Numbered from the stretch's first letter, positions 27,909-38,261 are shown. The stretch is DNA of 64,000 bases from Oxalobacteraceae sp. CFBP 8761 (GCA_014841595.1 JACYUE010000002.1:248001-312000), one strand, 5' to 3'. Translations and numbers: made by a program. Notes: generated by a model not told the origin, from the sequence alone.

Positions 27909-29108
27909 ATGGAGTTCGATATGGTCGATAACGCAGCACTGGGGACCGTGATCAAGGTCGTGGGCGTCGGTGGCGCCGGCGGCAACGCGGTTCAGCACAT
28001 GATCAATAAAGGTGTATCCGGTGTCGAGTTCATCGCCGCGAACACGGATGCGCAAGCGCTGGCCGTATCGAGCGCCGGCAACATCATCCAGATCGGTGAT
28101 TCGGGCCTGGGCGCAGGGATGCGTCCTGAAGTCGGTCGCCAGCTCGCCGAACAATCGCGCTCGCGCATCGAAGACGCACTGCGCGGCGCGCACATGGTCT
28201 TCATCGCAGCCGGCATGGGCGGTGGCACCGGTACCGGCGCCGCACCGATCGTGGCCGAAGTGGCCAAGTCGATGGGCGCCCTGACCGTCGCTGTCGTCTC
28301 CAAGCCGTTCTCGTACGAAGGCCAGAAGTGCATGGACGTGGCCGAAGCGGGCCTCGAAGAACTGACCAAGCACGTCGACTCCCTGATCGTCATCCTGAAC
28401 GAAAAGCTCGAAGACATCTACGAAGACGAAAGCATGCTTGACTGGATGCAGCACGCCGACGATGTGCTCAACAACGCGGTGGCCGGTATCGCCGAGATCA
28501 TCAACGTGCCGGGCCATATTAACGTCGACTTCAACGACGTCAAGACGATCATGGGCGAGCAGGGCAAGGCCATGATGGGCACCGCGACCGCCGCCGGCGT
28601 CGACCGCGCACGCATCGCCGCCGAGCAGGCTGTCGCTTCGCCGCTGCTCGACGGTATCGACCTGTCGGGCGCCAAGGGCGTGCTGGTCAACGTGACCGCA
28701 AGCCGTGGCCTGAAAGGTAAAGAGATCAAGGAAGTCATGGCCGCCGTGCGCGCCTTCGCCGCGCCGGATGCGTCGATCGCACAGGGTATCGCTTACGACG
28801 ACTCGATGGGCGACGAGATCCGCGTGACCGTGGTCGCAACGGGCCTGGGCAAGAACAAGAAGTCGATCCAGCTGGTCCAGCCGCAGCAAGTGATGCGCAC
28901 CGGTACCTACGACGCGCCAGTGATGCAGGGCGCCGCAGCGGTGGCCGGTGGCCTGACCGCCGGCAAGGCCAGCGCCGACGCGCTGGGCGGCATGAAGCAG
29001 CCGGCCGTGTGGCGCCGCGAGCAGGCATCCGAGCAGGTGCAGGCAATGCAGCGCAATGGCGTCGAGACCTACGACATTCCGGCGTTCCTGCGCAAGCAGG
29101 CGGACTGA
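27909..29108 (+). CDS. ftsZ: Cell division tubulin homologue FtsZ
   Basis: A 399-residue GTPase that polymerises into the Z-ring. It has the nucleotide loops VVGVGGAGGNAV, the tubulin signature GGGTGTGAAPIVAEV, the T7 catalytic loop NVDFNDVKTIM, a variable linker from about residue 320, and the C-terminal peptide YDIPAFLRKQAD that binds FtsA and other partners. The frame opens at 27888 but the ATG at 27909 (MEFDMVDNAALG) is the family start and has an AGGGAG site before it. Two hairpins with GNRA loops follow the stop. Confidence 0.96.
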   Translation: MEFDMVDNAALGTVIKVVGVGGAGGNAVQHMINKGVSGVEFIAANTDAQALAVSSAGNIIQIGDSGLGAGMRPEVGRQLAEQSRSRIEDALRGAHMVFIAAGMGGGTGTGAAPIVAEVAKSMGALTVAVVSKPFSYEGQKCMDVAEAGLEELTKHVDSLIVILNEKLEDIYEDESMLDWMQHADDVLNNAVAGIAEIINVPGHINVDFNDVKTIMGEQGKAMMGTATAAGVDRARIAAEQAVASPLLDGIDLSGAKGVLVNVTASRGLKGKEIKEVMAAVRAFAAPDASIAQGIAYDDSMGDEIRVTVVATGLGKNKKSIQLVQPQQVMRTGTYDAPVMQGAAAVAGGLTAGKASADALGGMKQPAVWRREQASEQVQAMQRNGVETYDIPAFLRKQAD

Positions 29109-29120
29109 GTTTTGGCATGA

Positions 29121-29174
29121 CGGCTGGCGCGAGCCAGCCGCCGTTGAAAGGGCCGGCGTGAGCTGGCCCTTTTT
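29121..29174 (+). terminator. Tandem hairpins ending the dcw cluster
   Basis: Hairpin 1 at 29121-29140 is a perfect 8-bp stem CGGCTGGC/GCCAGCCG with a GCGA loop. Hairpin 2 at 29147-29172 pairs AAAGGGCC with GGCCCTTT and continues through a G-U and two G-C pairs to a GTGA loop, followed by T residues to 29174. The second is a good rho-independent terminator for the cluster. The first may protect the 3' end. Confidence 0.8.
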
Positions 29175-29201
29175 ACGTTCGGGGCCGGGATCGGCGATAA
29201 T
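29172..29201 (+). promoter_or_regulatory. Possible peroxiredoxin promoter
   Basis: TTTACG at 29172-29177 and GATAAT at 29196-29201 are separated by 18 bases. The -10 matches 5 of 6. The weak -35 overlaps the T-tail of the ftsZ terminator. It lies 33 bases before the peroxiredoxin ATG, which has a CAGGAG ribosome binding site. Confidence 0.4.
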
Positions 29202-29234
29202 GGCCGGATTCACACAACCTTCACAGGAGCGAAC

Positions 29235-29738
29235 ATGAGCATCCAGATTGGCGAACGCCTGCCCGACGGCACGCTGGCCGAATTCATCGAGAACGAAACC
29301 GCAGGCTGCAGCCTGGGCCCGAACACGTTCCAGGTCGCCGATCTGGTCAAGGGCAAGAAGATCGTCATCTTCGGCCTGCCAGGCGCGTTCACGCCGGGTT
29401 GCTCGGTGCAGCACGTGCCGGGCTATGTCAAGCATGCTGACGCGCTGAAAGCCAAGGGCGTCGATGAAATCTGGTGCATCTCGGTCAACGACGCGTTCGT
29501 GATGGGCGCCTGGGGCCGCGACCAGAAAGCCACCGGCATCGTGCGCATGATGGCCGACGGTAACGCCACGTTCACCAAGGCGCTGGGCCTGGACAACGAC
29601 TACTCGGCCCACGGCATGGGCGTGCGCTCGAAGCGCTACGCGATGCTGGTCGACGACGGCGTGGTCAAGACGCTGGACCTCGACGCCAAGGGCGTCGAAG
29701 CGTCGAGCGCCGAAGCGATGCTGGAAAAGCTGGGCTGA
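29235..29738 (+). CDS. Peroxiredoxin (Prx5-like)
   Basis: A 167-residue thiol peroxidase of the Prx5/AhpE-like group that reduces hydrogen peroxide and organic peroxides. The catalytic motif PGAFTPGCSVQHVPGY holds the peroxidatic Cys near residue 56, slightly different from the more usual PGAFTPTCS. Another Cys in IWCISVND near residue 80 is conserved in the group. GVRSKRYAMLVDDGVVKTLD near the C-terminus is typical. It is a single gene between the dcw terminator and a repeat. Genes of this family occur at the same place in related genomes, by my recollection. Confidence 0.9.
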   Translation: MSIQIGERLPDGTLAEFIENETAGCSLGPNTFQVADLVKGKKIVIFGLPGAFTPGCSVQHVPGYVKHADALKAKGVDEIWCISVNDAFVMGAWGRDQKATGIVRMMADGNATFTKALGLDNDYSAHGMGVRSKRYAMLVDDGVVKTLDLDAKGVEASSAEAMLEKLG

Positions 29739-29775
29739 TTTTTGTTGCAACGACCGGCGCGGCATCCAGCTGGCC

Positions 29776-29876
29776 GTAGGGTGGATGGCTGTGCCATCCA
29801 CGCGTTCAGATCAAGCTGATTTTGTGGCGCGTTGAGGTTCGTTGGATGCGTGGGCGGGAAAACCCGTCCACCCTAC
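29776..29876. repeat. Paired palindromic repeat (REP/BIME-like), copy 1
   Basis: A left hairpin begins GTAGGGTGGATGG and closes with CCATCCACGCG. A right hairpin begins GCGTGGGCGGG and closes with CCCGTCCACCCTAC at 29876. The outer ends are inverted copies of each other and each arm is itself a hairpin. Related copies occur at 35475-35605 and 48432-48518. This is the layout of paired REP sequences. No REP-associated transposase lies in the window. Confidence 0.75.
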
Positions 29877-29890
29877 GCCCCCCCATGACA

Positions 29891-29915
29891 AACGGCGCCG
29901 CGGCGCCGTTTTTTT
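29891..29915 (+). terminator. Terminator between peroxiredoxin and EamA genes
   Basis: AACGGCGCCGCGGCGCCGTT at 29891-29910 is a perfect 20-base palindrome followed by further T residues to 29915. It is a strong rho-independent terminator, probably for the peroxiredoxin transcript that also runs through the repeat. It sits 28 bases before the next start codon, whose own promoter must therefore be very close or absent. Confidence 0.75.
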
Positions 29916-29942
29916 ATCACTGCCAACAAGGAACGCCGCACC

Positions 29943-30824
29943 GTGAAGCGCCCATCCGGAAACCTGTACAGCATCTACGCGATGCTGCTCGCCGTCTTCA
30001 TGTTCGCGCTGATGGACACGGCCATGAAGCTGCTGTCGGCGCGCTATCCGGCGCTGCAGGTGGCCGCATTGCGCGCTATCTGTTCGCTGCCCCTGATTGC
30101 CCTGTACGTGGCCTGGCGCGGGGCGTTTGCCGGCATCTTCCGGGTGCGCTGGCCGATGCACCTGCTGCGCGCCGGGCTGGGCATCCTGATGCTGGCGCTG
30201 TTCGCCTTCGGCCTGCAGAAGCTGTCGCTGGCCGAAGCCTATTCGATCTTCTTCATCGCACCGGCCCTGATCACGGCCTTGTCGGTCCTGCTGCTGCGCG
30301 AGCGCGTCGACCTGGCGCGCTGGGTCGCCATTGGCGTGGGGCTGATTGGCGTACTGGTCGTGCTGCGCCCCAGCGGCGCGGGCTTCCTGACGGTGGGCGG
30401 CCTGGCGGTGCTGGGGTCGGCCGCCTGCTACGCCGTCTCGGCGATCACGGTGCGGGTGCTGTCACGGACCGACCGCAGCGAACACACGGTGTTCTGGCTG
30501 ATGGTGCTGATCGCCATTGGCGCCGGCGCCCTGGCGGCGCCCGACTGGGTGCCGCTGTCGGCCCGTGAAATCCCGATCCTGTGCGGCCTGGCGGTGTCGG
30601 GTTTCATCGGCCAGCTGGCGATCACCGAAGCGTTTTCGCGCGGTGAAGCGTCGAGCGTGGCGCCATTCGAATATTCAGCCCTGGCCTGGGGCGTGGGCCT
30701 GGACTGGCTGCTGTGGCGCGCGCTGCCCGACAGCTACACGTTGCTGGGCGCAGCGATCATCATCGGCAGCGGCCTGTATCTGATCCGCCATGAGAAAGAG
30801 CACGTCGAAGCCGAGCATCCCTGA
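29943..30824 (+). CDS. EamA/DMT-family transporter
   Basis: A 293-residue inner-membrane protein with about ten hydrophobic segments in two homologous halves, the hallmark of the drug/metabolite transporter (EamA) family. The first half starts [23 protein letters not shown] and includes [14 protein letters not shown]. The end of each half shows the family pattern [21 protein letters not shown]. Start is a GTG at 29943 preceded by AAGGA at good spacing. Substrate is unknown: members export amino acids, nucleosides or metabolites. It interrupts the usual ftsZ-peroxiredoxin-lpxC neighbourhood. Confidence 0.85.
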   Translation: MKRPSGNLYSIYAMLLAVFMFALMDTAMKLLSARYPALQVAALRAICSLPLIALYVAWRGAFAGIFRVRWPMHLLRAGLGILMLALFAFGLQKLSLAEAYSIFFIAPALITALSVLLLRERVDLARWVAIGVGLIGVLVVLRPSGAGFLTVGGLAVLGSAACYAVSAITVRVLSRTDRSEHTVFWLMVLIAIGAGALAAPDWVPLSAREIPILCGLAVSGFIGQLAITEAFSRGEASSVAPFEYSALAWGVGLDWLLWRALPDSYTLLGAAIIIGSGLYLIRHEKEHVEAEHP

Positions 30825-30864
30825 GGAGCAGGGGAGGGGCGCAGCAGCGCCGGAGACGCTGGGC

Positions 30865-30870
30865 TATAAT
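30865..30870 (+). promoter_or_regulatory. Perfect -10 box just before lpxC
   Basis: TATAAT at 30865-30870 is a perfect sigma70 -10 hexamer only six bases before the lpxC ATG at 30877. A transcript starting at the usual distance would begin at or next to the A of the ATG and so be leaderless. There is no good -35 at 16-18 bases, so a chance match is possible. Confidence 0.4.
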
Positions 30871-30876
30871 CGATCC

Positions 30877-31812
30877 ATGCTGAAACAACGAACCATCAAG
30901 GAACTGGTCCGCGCCACGGGCGTCGGACTGCACTCGGGCCGCAAGGTCGAACTCACGCTGCGCCCGGCCGGTCCGGACACGGGCATCGTGTTTCGCCGGG
31001 TCGATCTCGACCCGATCGTGTCCATTCCCAGCTCCGCGCACGTCGTGGGCGACACGCGCATGGCGTCGGTCCTGATCAAGGACGATGCGCGCGTCTCGAC
31101 TGTCGAACACGTGATGTCGGCCTGCGCCGGCCTGGGCATCGATAATCTCGTCATCGACGTGACGGCCGAGGAAATCCCGATCATGGACGGTTCGGCATCG
31201 TCGTTCGTGTTCCTGCTGCAGCAGGCCGGCGTGCAAGAGCAGTCGTCGGCCCGCAAGTTCATCCGCGTGCTGAAGGACGTCGAAGTGCGCCAGGGCAGCG
31301 GCGCGAACGAAAAGTGGGCGCGCCTGTCGCCGCACAATGGCTACAAGCTCGACTTCTTCATCGAATTCAATCATCCGGCGGTCGATGGCACGATGCAGCG
31401 CGCGAGCGTGGACTTCGGCGACATCACCTATGTGCGCGACGTGGCGCGTGCGCGCACGTTCGGCTTCATGCAGGACGTGGAGAGCCTGCGCGGCATGGGC
31501 CTGGCGCGCGGCGGCTCGTTCGAGAACGCGATCGTGATGGATGAATACCGCATCCTGAATGCCGACGGCCTGCGCTACGAAGATGAATTCGTGCGCCACA
31601 AGATCCTCGACGCGATTGGCGACTTGTATTTGGTGGGCCATCCGCTGTTGGCCAGCTACACGGCCCACAAGTCGGGCCACGCACTCAACAACGACCTGCT
31701 GCGCGCCTTGCTGGCGCAGCCGGATTCGTACGAGATCGTCAGCTTCGATGCGCTCGATACAGCGCCGCCGTCGTACGTCAAGCAGATGACGCGGGAGTGG
31801 GCGCAGAGCTGA
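30877..31812 (+). CDS. lpxC: UDP-3-O-acyl-GlcNAc deacetylase
   Basis: A 311-residue zinc deacetylase, the first committed step of lipid A synthesis. It starts [21 protein letters not shown]. The zinc ligands lie in STVEHVMSA (His near residue 78) and in [16 protein letters not shown] (His and Asp near 240). The catalytic-region motif [13 protein letters not shown] follows. The frame opens at 30790, but the ATG at 30877 matches the family start. No clear ribosome binding site precedes it, and a perfect TATAAT sits six bases upstream. Confidence 0.95.
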   Translation: MLKQRTIKELVRATGVGLHSGRKVELTLRPAGPDTGIVFRRVDLDPIVSIPSSAHVVGDTRMASVLIKDDARVSTVEHVMSACAGLGIDNLVIDVTAEEIPIMDGSASSFVFLLQQAGVQEQSSARKFIRVLKDVEVRQGSGANEKWARLSPHNGYKLDFFIEFNHPAVDGTMQRASVDFGDITYVRDVARARTFGFMQDVESLRGMGLARGGSFENAIVMDEYRILNADGLRYEDEFVRHKILDAIGDLYLVGHPLLASYTAHKSGHALNNDLLRALLAQPDSYEIVSFDALDTAPPSYVKQMTREWAQS

Positions 31813-31827
31813 TCCCGGCGCTGCCGT

Positions 31828-32319
31828 CTATCTTCTTTTTGCCGCCAGCGCCCTGAGCGCTGCCACCAGGTCGTGATTGTGCTTGTCGTCCGGCAGTGAC
31901 GCAGCCAGTTCCTCGAACGCGCGCACCGCTGTCGGCGGCAGCTCCAGCGTGCGCATCTCGGGTTTGTCGGGCAGCGCGCGCGTGACCTGCACCTTGATGC
32001 GGGTCGATTCTACCTGCCAGCCGCGCCCGATGAGTGTGCTCTGCAGCTTGGGGAGCATCTGCTTGAGCCGCGCCGCCAGCGCCGAGCTGGGCACGGCCAG
32101 AATCAATACCCCTTCCTGGAACGACAGCACATCGCAGTTGTGAAACACGGCCGGCAGCGCCGCGGCGCAGTCGGCCTGCAGGCGCGCCATGCGCGTGATG
32201 GCCGGCATCAGGCTGGCCAGGCGGTCGTTCGAGCGCAGGAAGTCGGTGGCGGCGTGCGAGGTCTGCCGGTTCTTGGTGCCGAAGATATGGACCGGGCGCT
32301 TTGGGGGAGGTTGCTGCAT
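31828..32319 (-). CDS. DUF721 protein (DciA-like helicase loader)
   Basis: A 163-residue protein of the DUF721 family, whose best-studied member DciA helps load the replicative helicase DnaB. The conserved N-terminal KH-like part is seen in ALPAVFHNCDVLSFQEGVLILAVPSSALAARLKQMLPKL. The C-terminal part includes a conserved TRIKVQV strand. The frame is open from 32409, but the ATG at 32319 (MQQPPPKRP) avoids an unrelated cysteine-rich lead. It converges with lpxC and is divergent from secA, a position it shares in many betaproteobacteria. Confidence 0.8.
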   Translation of the reverse strand: MQQPPPKRPVHIFGTKNRQTSHAATDFLRSNDRLASLMPAITRMARLQADCAAALPAVFHNCDVLSFQEGVLILAVPSSALAARLKQMLPKLQSTLIGRGWQVESTRIKVQVTRALPDKPEMRTLELPPTAVRAFEELAASLPDDKHNHDLVAALRALAAKRR

Positions 32320-32599
32320 GCTCGGAACATACCACAGCGCGCGGCAGATGGGGAAACCCCGGCGCAGCGTCGGCTTCCGGGCAATGCAGGGTGGGATTTT
32401 GCACGCCATACGAGGCAGTCTGATAACGTTTCTGTCCCTGCGGGACTTGTTATCCTGCCCACGATCCCCAAGTGTGGCCGAATCGCATGATAAAATCAGT
32501 GGTTATTTGCCTAACGCGGTCTTTGGTGAAATCTGTTTGATATCATCTTGGCTCCCTCATTGGCGTCTATTGCGGCGTATTTAATACTAGAAACCAAGC

Positions 32600-35386
32600 A
32601 TGTCATTCCTGACCCAGATTTTCGGCAGTCGCAACCAGCGACTGCTCAAGCAATATCAAAAGACCGTGCGTGTCATCAACGCGCTCGAGCCACAGATGGA
32701 GCAGCTCTCGGACGCGGAACTGCAAGCCAAGACGCCTGAATTCAAGGACCGGCTGGCCAAGGGCACGACCCTCGACGAGATCCTGCCGGAAGCATTCGCC
32801 GTCTGCCGTGAAGCGGCCAAGCGCGTGATGAAGATGCGCCACTTCGACGTGCAGCTGATCGGCGGCATGGTCCTGCACCAAGGCAAGATCGCGGAGATGG
32901 GCACGGGCGAGGGCAAGACCCTGATGGCCACGCTGCCGGTCTACCTGAACGGCTTGTCGGGCAAGGGCGTGCACGTCATTACCGTCAACGATTACCTGGC
33001 GCAGCGCGATGCCGACCAGATGGGCGAACTGTACGGCTGGCTGGGCCTGACGACCGGTGTCAACCTGTCGCAGCTCGACCACGACAGCAAGCAGAAAGCC
33101 TACAGCTCGGACATCACGTACGGCACCAACAACGAATTCGGCTTCGACTACCTGCGCGACAACATGGTCTACGACCTGCGCGAGCGCGTCCAGCGCGGCC
33201 TGAATTTCTCGGTGGTCGATGAAGTCGACTCGATCCTGATCGATGAAGCGCGTACGCCGCTCATCATCTCGGGCCAGGCCGAGAACCACACCGACCTGTA
33301 CATCCGCCTGAACGCGGTGCCGCCGCAGCTGGTCCAGCAGATCGGCGAAGAAACCCCGGACGGCAAGGGCAAGATCGAAGTCCCGGGCGACTACCTGAAG
33401 GACGAAAAAGCGCACACCGTGCTGCTGACCGAATCGGGCCACGAGCACGCCGAAGCGATCCTGACCGAGATGGGCCTGCTGCCTGAAGGCGCGTCGCTGT
33501 ACGACGCCGGCAACATCACGCTGATCCACCACCTGTACGCGGCGTTGCGCGCCCACGTCCTGTACCACAAGGACCAGCACTACGTGGTGCAGAACAATGA
33601 AGTCGTGATCGTCGACGAATTCACCGGCCGCCTGATGACGGGCCGCCGCTGGTCGGATGGCCTGCACCAGGCCGTCGAAGCGAAAGAGGGCGTGCGCATC
33701 CAGAACGAGAACCAGACGCTGGCCTCGATCACGTTCCAGAACTATTTCCGCATGTACGGCAAGCTGGCCGGCATGACCGGTACCGCCGATACCGAAGCGT
33801 TCGAATTCCAGGAAATCTACGGGCTCGAAACCGTCGTCGTCCCGCCGAACCGGCTGTCGCAGCGCAAGGACCGCCAGGATCAGGTCTACAAGACGTCCGA
33901 CGAGAAGTACAACGCGATGGTCATGGACATCCGCGATTGCTACGAGCGCGGCCAGCCGGTCCTGGTGGGCACCACCTCGATCGAGAACTCCGAACTGCTG
34001 TCAGGCATCCTGACCAAGGCTAACCTGCCGCACAACGTCCTGAACGCGAAGCAGCACGCACGCGAAGCGGAAATCGTCGCGCAGGCGGGCCGTCCCAAGA
34101 TGATCACCATCGCCACCAATATGGCCGGCCGTGGTACCGACATCGTCCTGGGCGGTAATATGGGCAAGCAGATCCAGCTCATCGAAGCCGATAGCAACCT
34201 GACCCCTGAGCAAAAAGCCGCCCAGTCGCAGACGCTGCGCGACGAGTGGCAATCGCTGCATGACCACGTGGTCAATGCCGGCGGCCTGCACATCATCGGC
34301 ACCGAGCGCCACGAATCGCGCCGCGTCGACAACCAGCTGCGCGGCCGTTCGGGCCGTCAGGGCGATCCAGGTTCGTCCCGCTTCTACCTGTGCCTGGACG
34401 ACGCGCTGCTGCGCATCTTCGCGGGCGATCGCGTGCGCGCGATCATGGACCGCCTGAAGATGCCGGAAGGCGAACCGATCGAAGCGGGCATCGTCTCGCG
34501 CTCGATCGAGTCGGCCCAGCGCAAGGTCGAGGCCCGCAACTTTGACGTGCGCAAGCAATTGCTGGAGTACGACGACGTCGCCAACGACCAGCGCAAGGTG
34601 ATCTACACCCAGCGTAACGAACTGCTCGAAGCGACCGACATCAGCGAGATGATCAATTCGCTGCGCGTGGGCGTGTTCACCGACCAGGTGCGCCTCCATG
34701 TACCGGCCGAATCGGTCGAAGAACAGTGGGACGTCAAGACGCTGGAAACGACGCTGGCGGGCGAGTGGAGCCTGAACGTGCCGCTGCAGCAGATGTTGCA
34801 GGACGAGCCGAACCTGAACGACGACGACCTGCTCGAGCGCGTGCTGACGGCGGCGGAAACGTCGTACAACAGCAAGGTCGGCATCGTGGGCCGCGAATCG
34901 TTCGGTGGTTTCGAGCGCAACGTCATGCTGCAAAGCGTCGACACCCACTGGCGTGAACACCTCGCAGCGCTGGATCACCTGCGCCAGGGTATCCACCTGC
35001 GCGGCTACGCACAGAAGAACCCGAAGCAGGAATACAAGCGCGAAGCGTTCGAGCTGTTCTCGAACATGCTGGACCTGATCAAGAACGAAGTGATCCGCAC
35101 CGTTATGACAGTGCACATCCAGTCGCGTGAAGAAGTCGAAGCAGCCGAAGCGGCAATGGCGGCGCAGGCGGCCCAGCTCGAGAACGTCAACTACCAGCAC
35201 GCCGACTACAACCCGTCGGCCGCGCCGGAAGAACTGTTCAATCCGAACCCGAACAAGGGTGGCGAAGGCGACGCGGTCTCGGCCGAAGACCACAGCAGCT
35301 ACATGGGCGTGAAGGTCGGTCGTAACGATCCATGCCCTTGCGGCAGCGGCAAGAAGTTCAAGCAGTGCCACGGCAAGCTGGCGTAA
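32600..35386 (+). CDS. secA: Preprotein translocase ATPase SecA
   Basis: A 928-residue motor that drives proteins through SecYEG. It opens with [21 protein letters not shown] and has the Walker A loop [11 protein letters not shown] near residue 105, the DYLRDNMV and [20 protein letters not shown] helicase-motor motifs, and the preprotein-binding region. The second motor domain follows ([15 protein letters not shown] near residue 510, then [16 protein letters not shown]). A zinc-binding SEC-C tail with [13 protein letters not shown] ends the protein. The 280-base region before it also holds the DUF721 start. No SecM-like gene is seen. Confidence 0.96.
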   Translation: MSFLTQIFGSRNQRLLKQYQKTVRVINALEPQMEQLSDAELQAKTPEFKDRLAKGTTLDEILPEAFAVCREAAKRVMKMRHFDVQLIGGMVLHQGKIAEMGTGEGKTLMATLPVYLNGLSGKGVHVITVNDYLAQRDADQMGELYGWLGLTTGVNLSQLDHDSKQKAYSSDITYGTNNEFGFDYLRDNMVYDLRERVQRGLNFSVVDEVDSILIDEARTPLIISGQAENHTDLYIRLNAVPPQLVQQIGEETPDGKGKIEVPGDYLKDEKAHTVLLTESGHEHAEAILTEMGLLPEGASLYDAGNITLIHHLYAALRAHVLYHKDQHYVVQNNEVVIVDEFTGRLMTGRRWSDGLHQAVEAKEGVRIQNENQTLASITFQNYFRMYGKLAGMTGTADTEAFEFQEIYGLETVVVPPNRLSQRKDRQDQVYKTSDEKYNAMVMDIRDCYERGQPVLVGTTSIENSELLSGILTKANLPHNVLNAKQHAREAEIVAQAGRPKMITIATNMAGRGTDIVLGGNMGKQIQLIEADSNLTPEQKAAQSQTLRDEWQSLHDHVVNAGGLHIIGTERHESRRVDNQLRGRSGRQGDPGSSRFYLCLDDALLRIFAGDRVRAIMDRLKMPEGEPIEAGIVSRSIESAQRKVEARNFDVRKQLLEYDDVANDQRKVIYTQRNELLEATDISEMINSLRVGVFTDQVRLHVPAESVEEQWDVKTLETTLAGEWSLNVPLQQMLQDEPNLNDDDLLERVLTAAETSYNSKVGIVGRESFGGFERNVMLQSVDTHWREHLAALDHLRQGIHLRGYAQKNPKQEYKREAFELFSNMLDLIKNEVIRTVMTVHIQSREEVEAAEAAMAAQAAQLENVNYQHADYNPSAAPEELFNPNPNKGGEGDAVSAEDHSSYMGVKVGRNDPCPCGSGKKFKQCHGKLA

Positions 35387-35413
35387 GCGCAGATTGCAAG
35401 TAGCATGTAAAGG

Positions 35414-35438
35414 CGGCCGGGGAAACCCGGCCGTTTTT
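35414..35438 (+). terminator. secA rho-independent terminator
   Basis: CGGCCGGG at 35414-35421, a GAAA loop, and CCCGGCCG at 35426-35433 form a perfect 8-bp stem followed by five T residues to 35438. It begins 28 bases after the secA stop codon. Confidence 0.85.
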
Positions 35439-35474
35439 CATTGGCGGCGCTGATATTCCGGCGGTCTGGCTGGC

Positions 35475-35605
35475 GTAGGGTGGACGGCTATGCCGTCCAC
35501 GCGGTGATCGTTATCGGTTGCTACCACGAACGGCCCTTCGTTTTATTGCCGGATGACCGGGCGGCCAACCATCACCGCGTGGACGGGAAGACCCGTCCAC
35601 CCTAC
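35475..35605. repeat. Paired palindromic repeat (REP/BIME-like), copy 2
   Basis: The best-preserved copy of the repeat. The left hairpin runs from GTAGGGTGGACGG to CCGTCCACGCGGTGAT, and the right from ATCACCGCGTGGACGGG to CCCGTCCACCCTAC. The two halves are inverted copies of each other around a central spacer of about 60 bases. It starts 37 bases after the secA terminator. The mirror symmetry suggests a mobilisable paired unit or a folding RNA element. Confidence 0.8.
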
Positions 35606-35716
35606 GTAGCATCGGGAAACGTGGGAAGCGCGGCCGGTTTATTTTGACCCGCAATTTCGTACCGGAGGATCGTGCCGTTACAATAAGAGATTCGCAATTT
35701 TTCCAACGAGATCACC

Positions 35717-36955
35717 ATGGCCGTCAATTCCCCCCTGCCAGTCGCAGCCGACCTGAAACCCGTCAACGGCATCGAGATCGGTTTCGCCGAAGCCGGCATC
35801 AAGAAGCCCAACCGCAAGGACATCCTCGTCATGCGCGTGGCCGAAGGCGCCACGGTCGCCGGCGTGTTCACGCTCAATCGCTTCTGCGCCGCGCCGGTCC
35901 AGGTCAGCAAAGCCAATCTGGCCGCCGTCAAGAATGGCGGCGCGCCGATTCGCGCGCTGGTGGTCAATACCGGCAATGCCAATGCGGGCACGGGCGAAGA
36001 AGGCCTGGCCAATGCGCAGGCCACCTGCGCCGAGCTGGCCAAGCTGCTCGATATCGAGCCGGGCCAGGTGCTGCCGTTTTCGACCGGCGTGATCCTGGAA
36101 CAGCTGCCGCTGCAGAAGGTCGTCGCCGGCCTGCCTGCCGCGGTGTCGAACCTGAAAGCCGACAACTGGTACAACGCCGCCGAGGCGATCATGACCACCG
36201 ACACGCAGCCGAAGGCCGCGTCGCGCACTGTCACCATCGGCGGGCACACCGTCACGATGAGCGGCATCAGCAAGGGCGCCGGCATGATCAAGCCGAACAT
36301 GGCCACGATGCTGGGCTACCTGGCGTTCGATGCCAAGGTTGCGCAGCCGGTGCTCGATGAACTGGTCAAGCATGCGGCCGACCATTCGTTCAATGCGATC
36401 ACGATCGATGGCGACACGTCGACCAACGACTCGTTCATCATTGTCGCCACCGGCGCCGGTTCGCTCGTGATCGACAAGGCCGAAGGTGCGGATTACGAAG
36501 CGTTGAAAGACGCCGTCACCGACATTTCGCGCAACCTGGCGCAGCAGATCATCCGCGACGGCGAAGGCGCGACCAAGTTCATGACCATCACCGTCGACGA
36601 AGGCGCCGACGTGGCCGAGTGCCGCAAGATCGCCTACGCGATCGCGCATTCGCCGCTGGTGAAGACCGCATTCTTCGCATCCGACCCGAACCTGGGCCGC
36701 ATCCTGGCGGCCGTCGGTTACGCCGGTGTGGACGATCTGGATGTGACGAAGCTCGACCTGTACCTGGACGACGTCTGGGTCGCCAAGGCGGGCGGTCGCA
36801 ATCCCGACTACAGGGAAGAAGACGGCCAGCGCATCATGAAGCAGTCCGAGATCACGGTACGCGTCAAGCTCGCGCGCGGCGATGCCACGGCCACGGTCTG
36901 GACCTGCGACCTGTCGCACGACTACGTCACGATCAACGCCGACTACCGGTCCTGA
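35717..36955 (+). CDS. argJ: Glutamate N-acetyltransferase / ornithine acetyltransferase
   Basis: A 412-residue bifunctional enzyme of the arginine pathway that recycles the acetyl group from N-acetylornithine to glutamate. It is made as one chain and self-cleaves before a nucleophilic Thr. The cleavage motif is visible as [11 protein letters not shown] near residue 194, with Thr following Ala. [11 protein letters not shown] near residue 85 and [11 protein letters not shown] near 231 are also conserved. A TACAAT at 35679-35684 may be the -10 box. It is followed after two bases by the ATPase gene. Confidence 0.95.
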   Translation: MAVNSPLPVAADLKPVNGIEIGFAEAGIKKPNRKDILVMRVAEGATVAGVFTLNRFCAAPVQVSKANLAAVKNGGAPIRALVVNTGNANAGTGEEGLANAQATCAELAKLLDIEPGQVLPFSTGVILEQLPLQKVVAGLPAAVSNLKADNWYNAAEAIMTTDTQPKAASRTVTIGGHTVTMSGISKGAGMIKPNMATMLGYLAFDAKVAQPVLDELVKHAADHSFNAITIDGDTSTNDSFIIVATGAGSLVIDKAEGADYEALKDAVTDISRNLAQQIIRDGEGATKFMTITVDEGADVAECRKIAYAIAHSPLVKTAFFASDPNLGRILAAVGYAGVDDLDVTKLDLYLDDVWVAKAGGRNPDYREEDGQRIMKQSEITVRVKLARGDATATVWTCDLSHDYVTINADYRS

Positions 36956-36957
36956 TC

Positions 36958-37845
36958 GTGACGTCGCCACTGGACCAGTTCCTGCGCCGGGCCGAAGGGC
37001 TGCTGGAGCGCCTCGAGGCCGTGCTGCCGACCGCGCATGCCCGCGAGCCGGACTGGAAGCGCAGCACGGCCTTCCGCTGGCGCCGGCGCGCTGGCGGCGC
37101 CGGCAATTACCTGCAGCCGGTGCTGCACGCGTCGACCATCAACCTGGACGACCTGCACCATGTCGCCGCGCAAAAGCGCCAGATCGAGCAGAACACGCGC
37201 CAGTTCGTCGCGCGCCGCCCGGCCAACAACGTGCTGCTGACCGGCGCGCGTGGCACCGGCAAATCGTCGCTCATTAAAGCGTGCCTGAATGGCTACGCCG
37301 ACCAGGGCCTGCGCCTGATCGAAGTCGACAAGGCCGACCTGGCCGACTTGCCCGATATCGTCGACCTGGTGGCGGGCCGGCCCGAGCGCTTCGTGATCTT
37401 TTGCGACGACCTGTCGTTCGAAGAGGGCGAGGCCGGCTACAAGGCGCTGAAGGTGGCGCTCGATGGCAGCATCTCGGCGCAGTCCGACAATGTGCTGATC
37501 TACGCGACGTCCAACCGGCGTCACCTGATGCCCGAGAAAATGTCGGACAACGCCGGCTACCAGCATGGCGCCGATGGTGACCTGCATCCGGGCGAGACGG
37601 TCGAAGAGAAAATCTCGCTGTCCGAGCGGTTTGGTTTGTGGCTGTCGTTCTACCCCTTCCGCCAGGATGATTACCTGGGCATCGTCGGCCACTGGCTCGC
37701 CAGCTTCGGCTGCACGCCGGGGCAGATCACGGCGGCGCGGCCCGAAGCGCTGCAGTGGGCCTTGCAGCGCGGCTCGCGCTCGGGCCGCGTAGCGTGGCAG
37801 TTCGCGAAGGACTATGCGGGCAAGTTGCCGGATCAAGACGCATGA
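36958..37845 (+). CDS. DUF815 P-loop ATPase
   Basis: A 295-residue AAA-like ATPase of the DUF815 family. It shows Walker A GARGTGKSSLIKA near residue 101, Walker B VIFCDDLSFEEGE near 145, the sensor-like YATSNRRHLMPE near 182, and KISLSERFGLWLSFYPF. The function of the family is not established. The GTG at 36958 starts two bases after the argJ stop, and the stop overlaps the mutT ATG by four bases, so argJ, this gene and mutT form a tight operon. The open frame extends back into argJ but without a matching family sequence. Confidence 0.88.
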   Translation: MTSPLDQFLRRAEGLLERLEAVLPTAHAREPDWKRSTAFRWRRRAGGAGNYLQPVLHASTINLDDLHHVAAQKRQIEQNTRQFVARRPANNVLLTGARGTGKSSLIKACLNGYADQGLRLIEVDKADLADLPDIVDLVAGRPERFVIFCDDLSFEEGEAGYKALKVALDGSISAQSDNVLIYATSNRRHLMPEKMSDNAGYQHGADGDLHPGETVEEKISLSERFGLWLSFYPFRQDDYLGIVGHWLASFGCTPGQITAARPEALQWALQRGSRSGRVAWQFAKDYAGKLPDQDA

Positions 37846-38261
37846 GTAATGTGAAAGCCAAACCCGTCGATGTCGCCGTCGGCGTGCTGATGCGCCCGAA
37901 TGGCGACGTACTGCTCGGCCAGCGCCCGGACGGCAAGCCCTACGCCGGCTACTGGGAATTCCCGGGCGGGAAAGTCGAAGCCGGCGAAGACATTTTCGCG
38001 GCGCTGCAGCGCGAGTTCATGGAAGAACTCGGGGTCCAGGTCGTGAGCGGCGAGGCCTGGTGCTGCGTCGAACACGTCTACGAGCACGCCCATGTGCGCC
38101 TGTATTTCTACATCTGCCGCGAGTGGACTGGCGAGCCGCAAAGCCTGGAAGGGCAGGCGTTTGCCTGGCAGGGCGCGTACGGCGTCAGCCCGCTGCTGCC
38201 GGCAACGATCCCGTTGCTCCAATGGCTCGACCGCGTCCGCTATCCGGACTCTATAACGTAA
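37842..38261 (+). CDS. mutT: 8-oxo-dGTP diphosphatase (MutT-like Nudix hydrolase)
   Basis: A 139-residue Nudix hydrolase that removes oxidised guanine nucleotides from the pool. The Nudix box (G-x5-E-x7-REUxEExGU) is intact within [32 protein letters not shown] and the early [20 protein letters not shown] segment match MutT. The start ATG overlaps the ATPase stop in an ATGA. The frame is open 29 codons further upstream, but that lead overlaps the ATPase gene and has no family similarity. Confidence 0.9.
   Translation: MSNVKAKPVDVAVGVLMRPNGDVLLGQRPDGKPYAGYWEFPGGKVEAGEDIFAALQREFMEELGVQVVSGEAWCCVEHVYEHAHVRLYFYICREWTGEPQSLEGQAFAWQGAYGVSPLLPATIPLLQWLDRVRYPDSIT

Noticed and set aside
31778..32404. 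Alternative reverse-strand frame of 208 codons over the DUF721 gene
   Set aside because: The overlapping frame 31828-32319 carries the DUF721 pattern. This one is Arg/Ala/Gly-rich without a domain.
32410..32599. Sigma70 promoter or SecM-like arrest peptide before secA
   Set aside because: TTGGCG at 32560 with TAATAC at 32582 is too weak a promoter match to call, and there is no secretable small open frame upstream.
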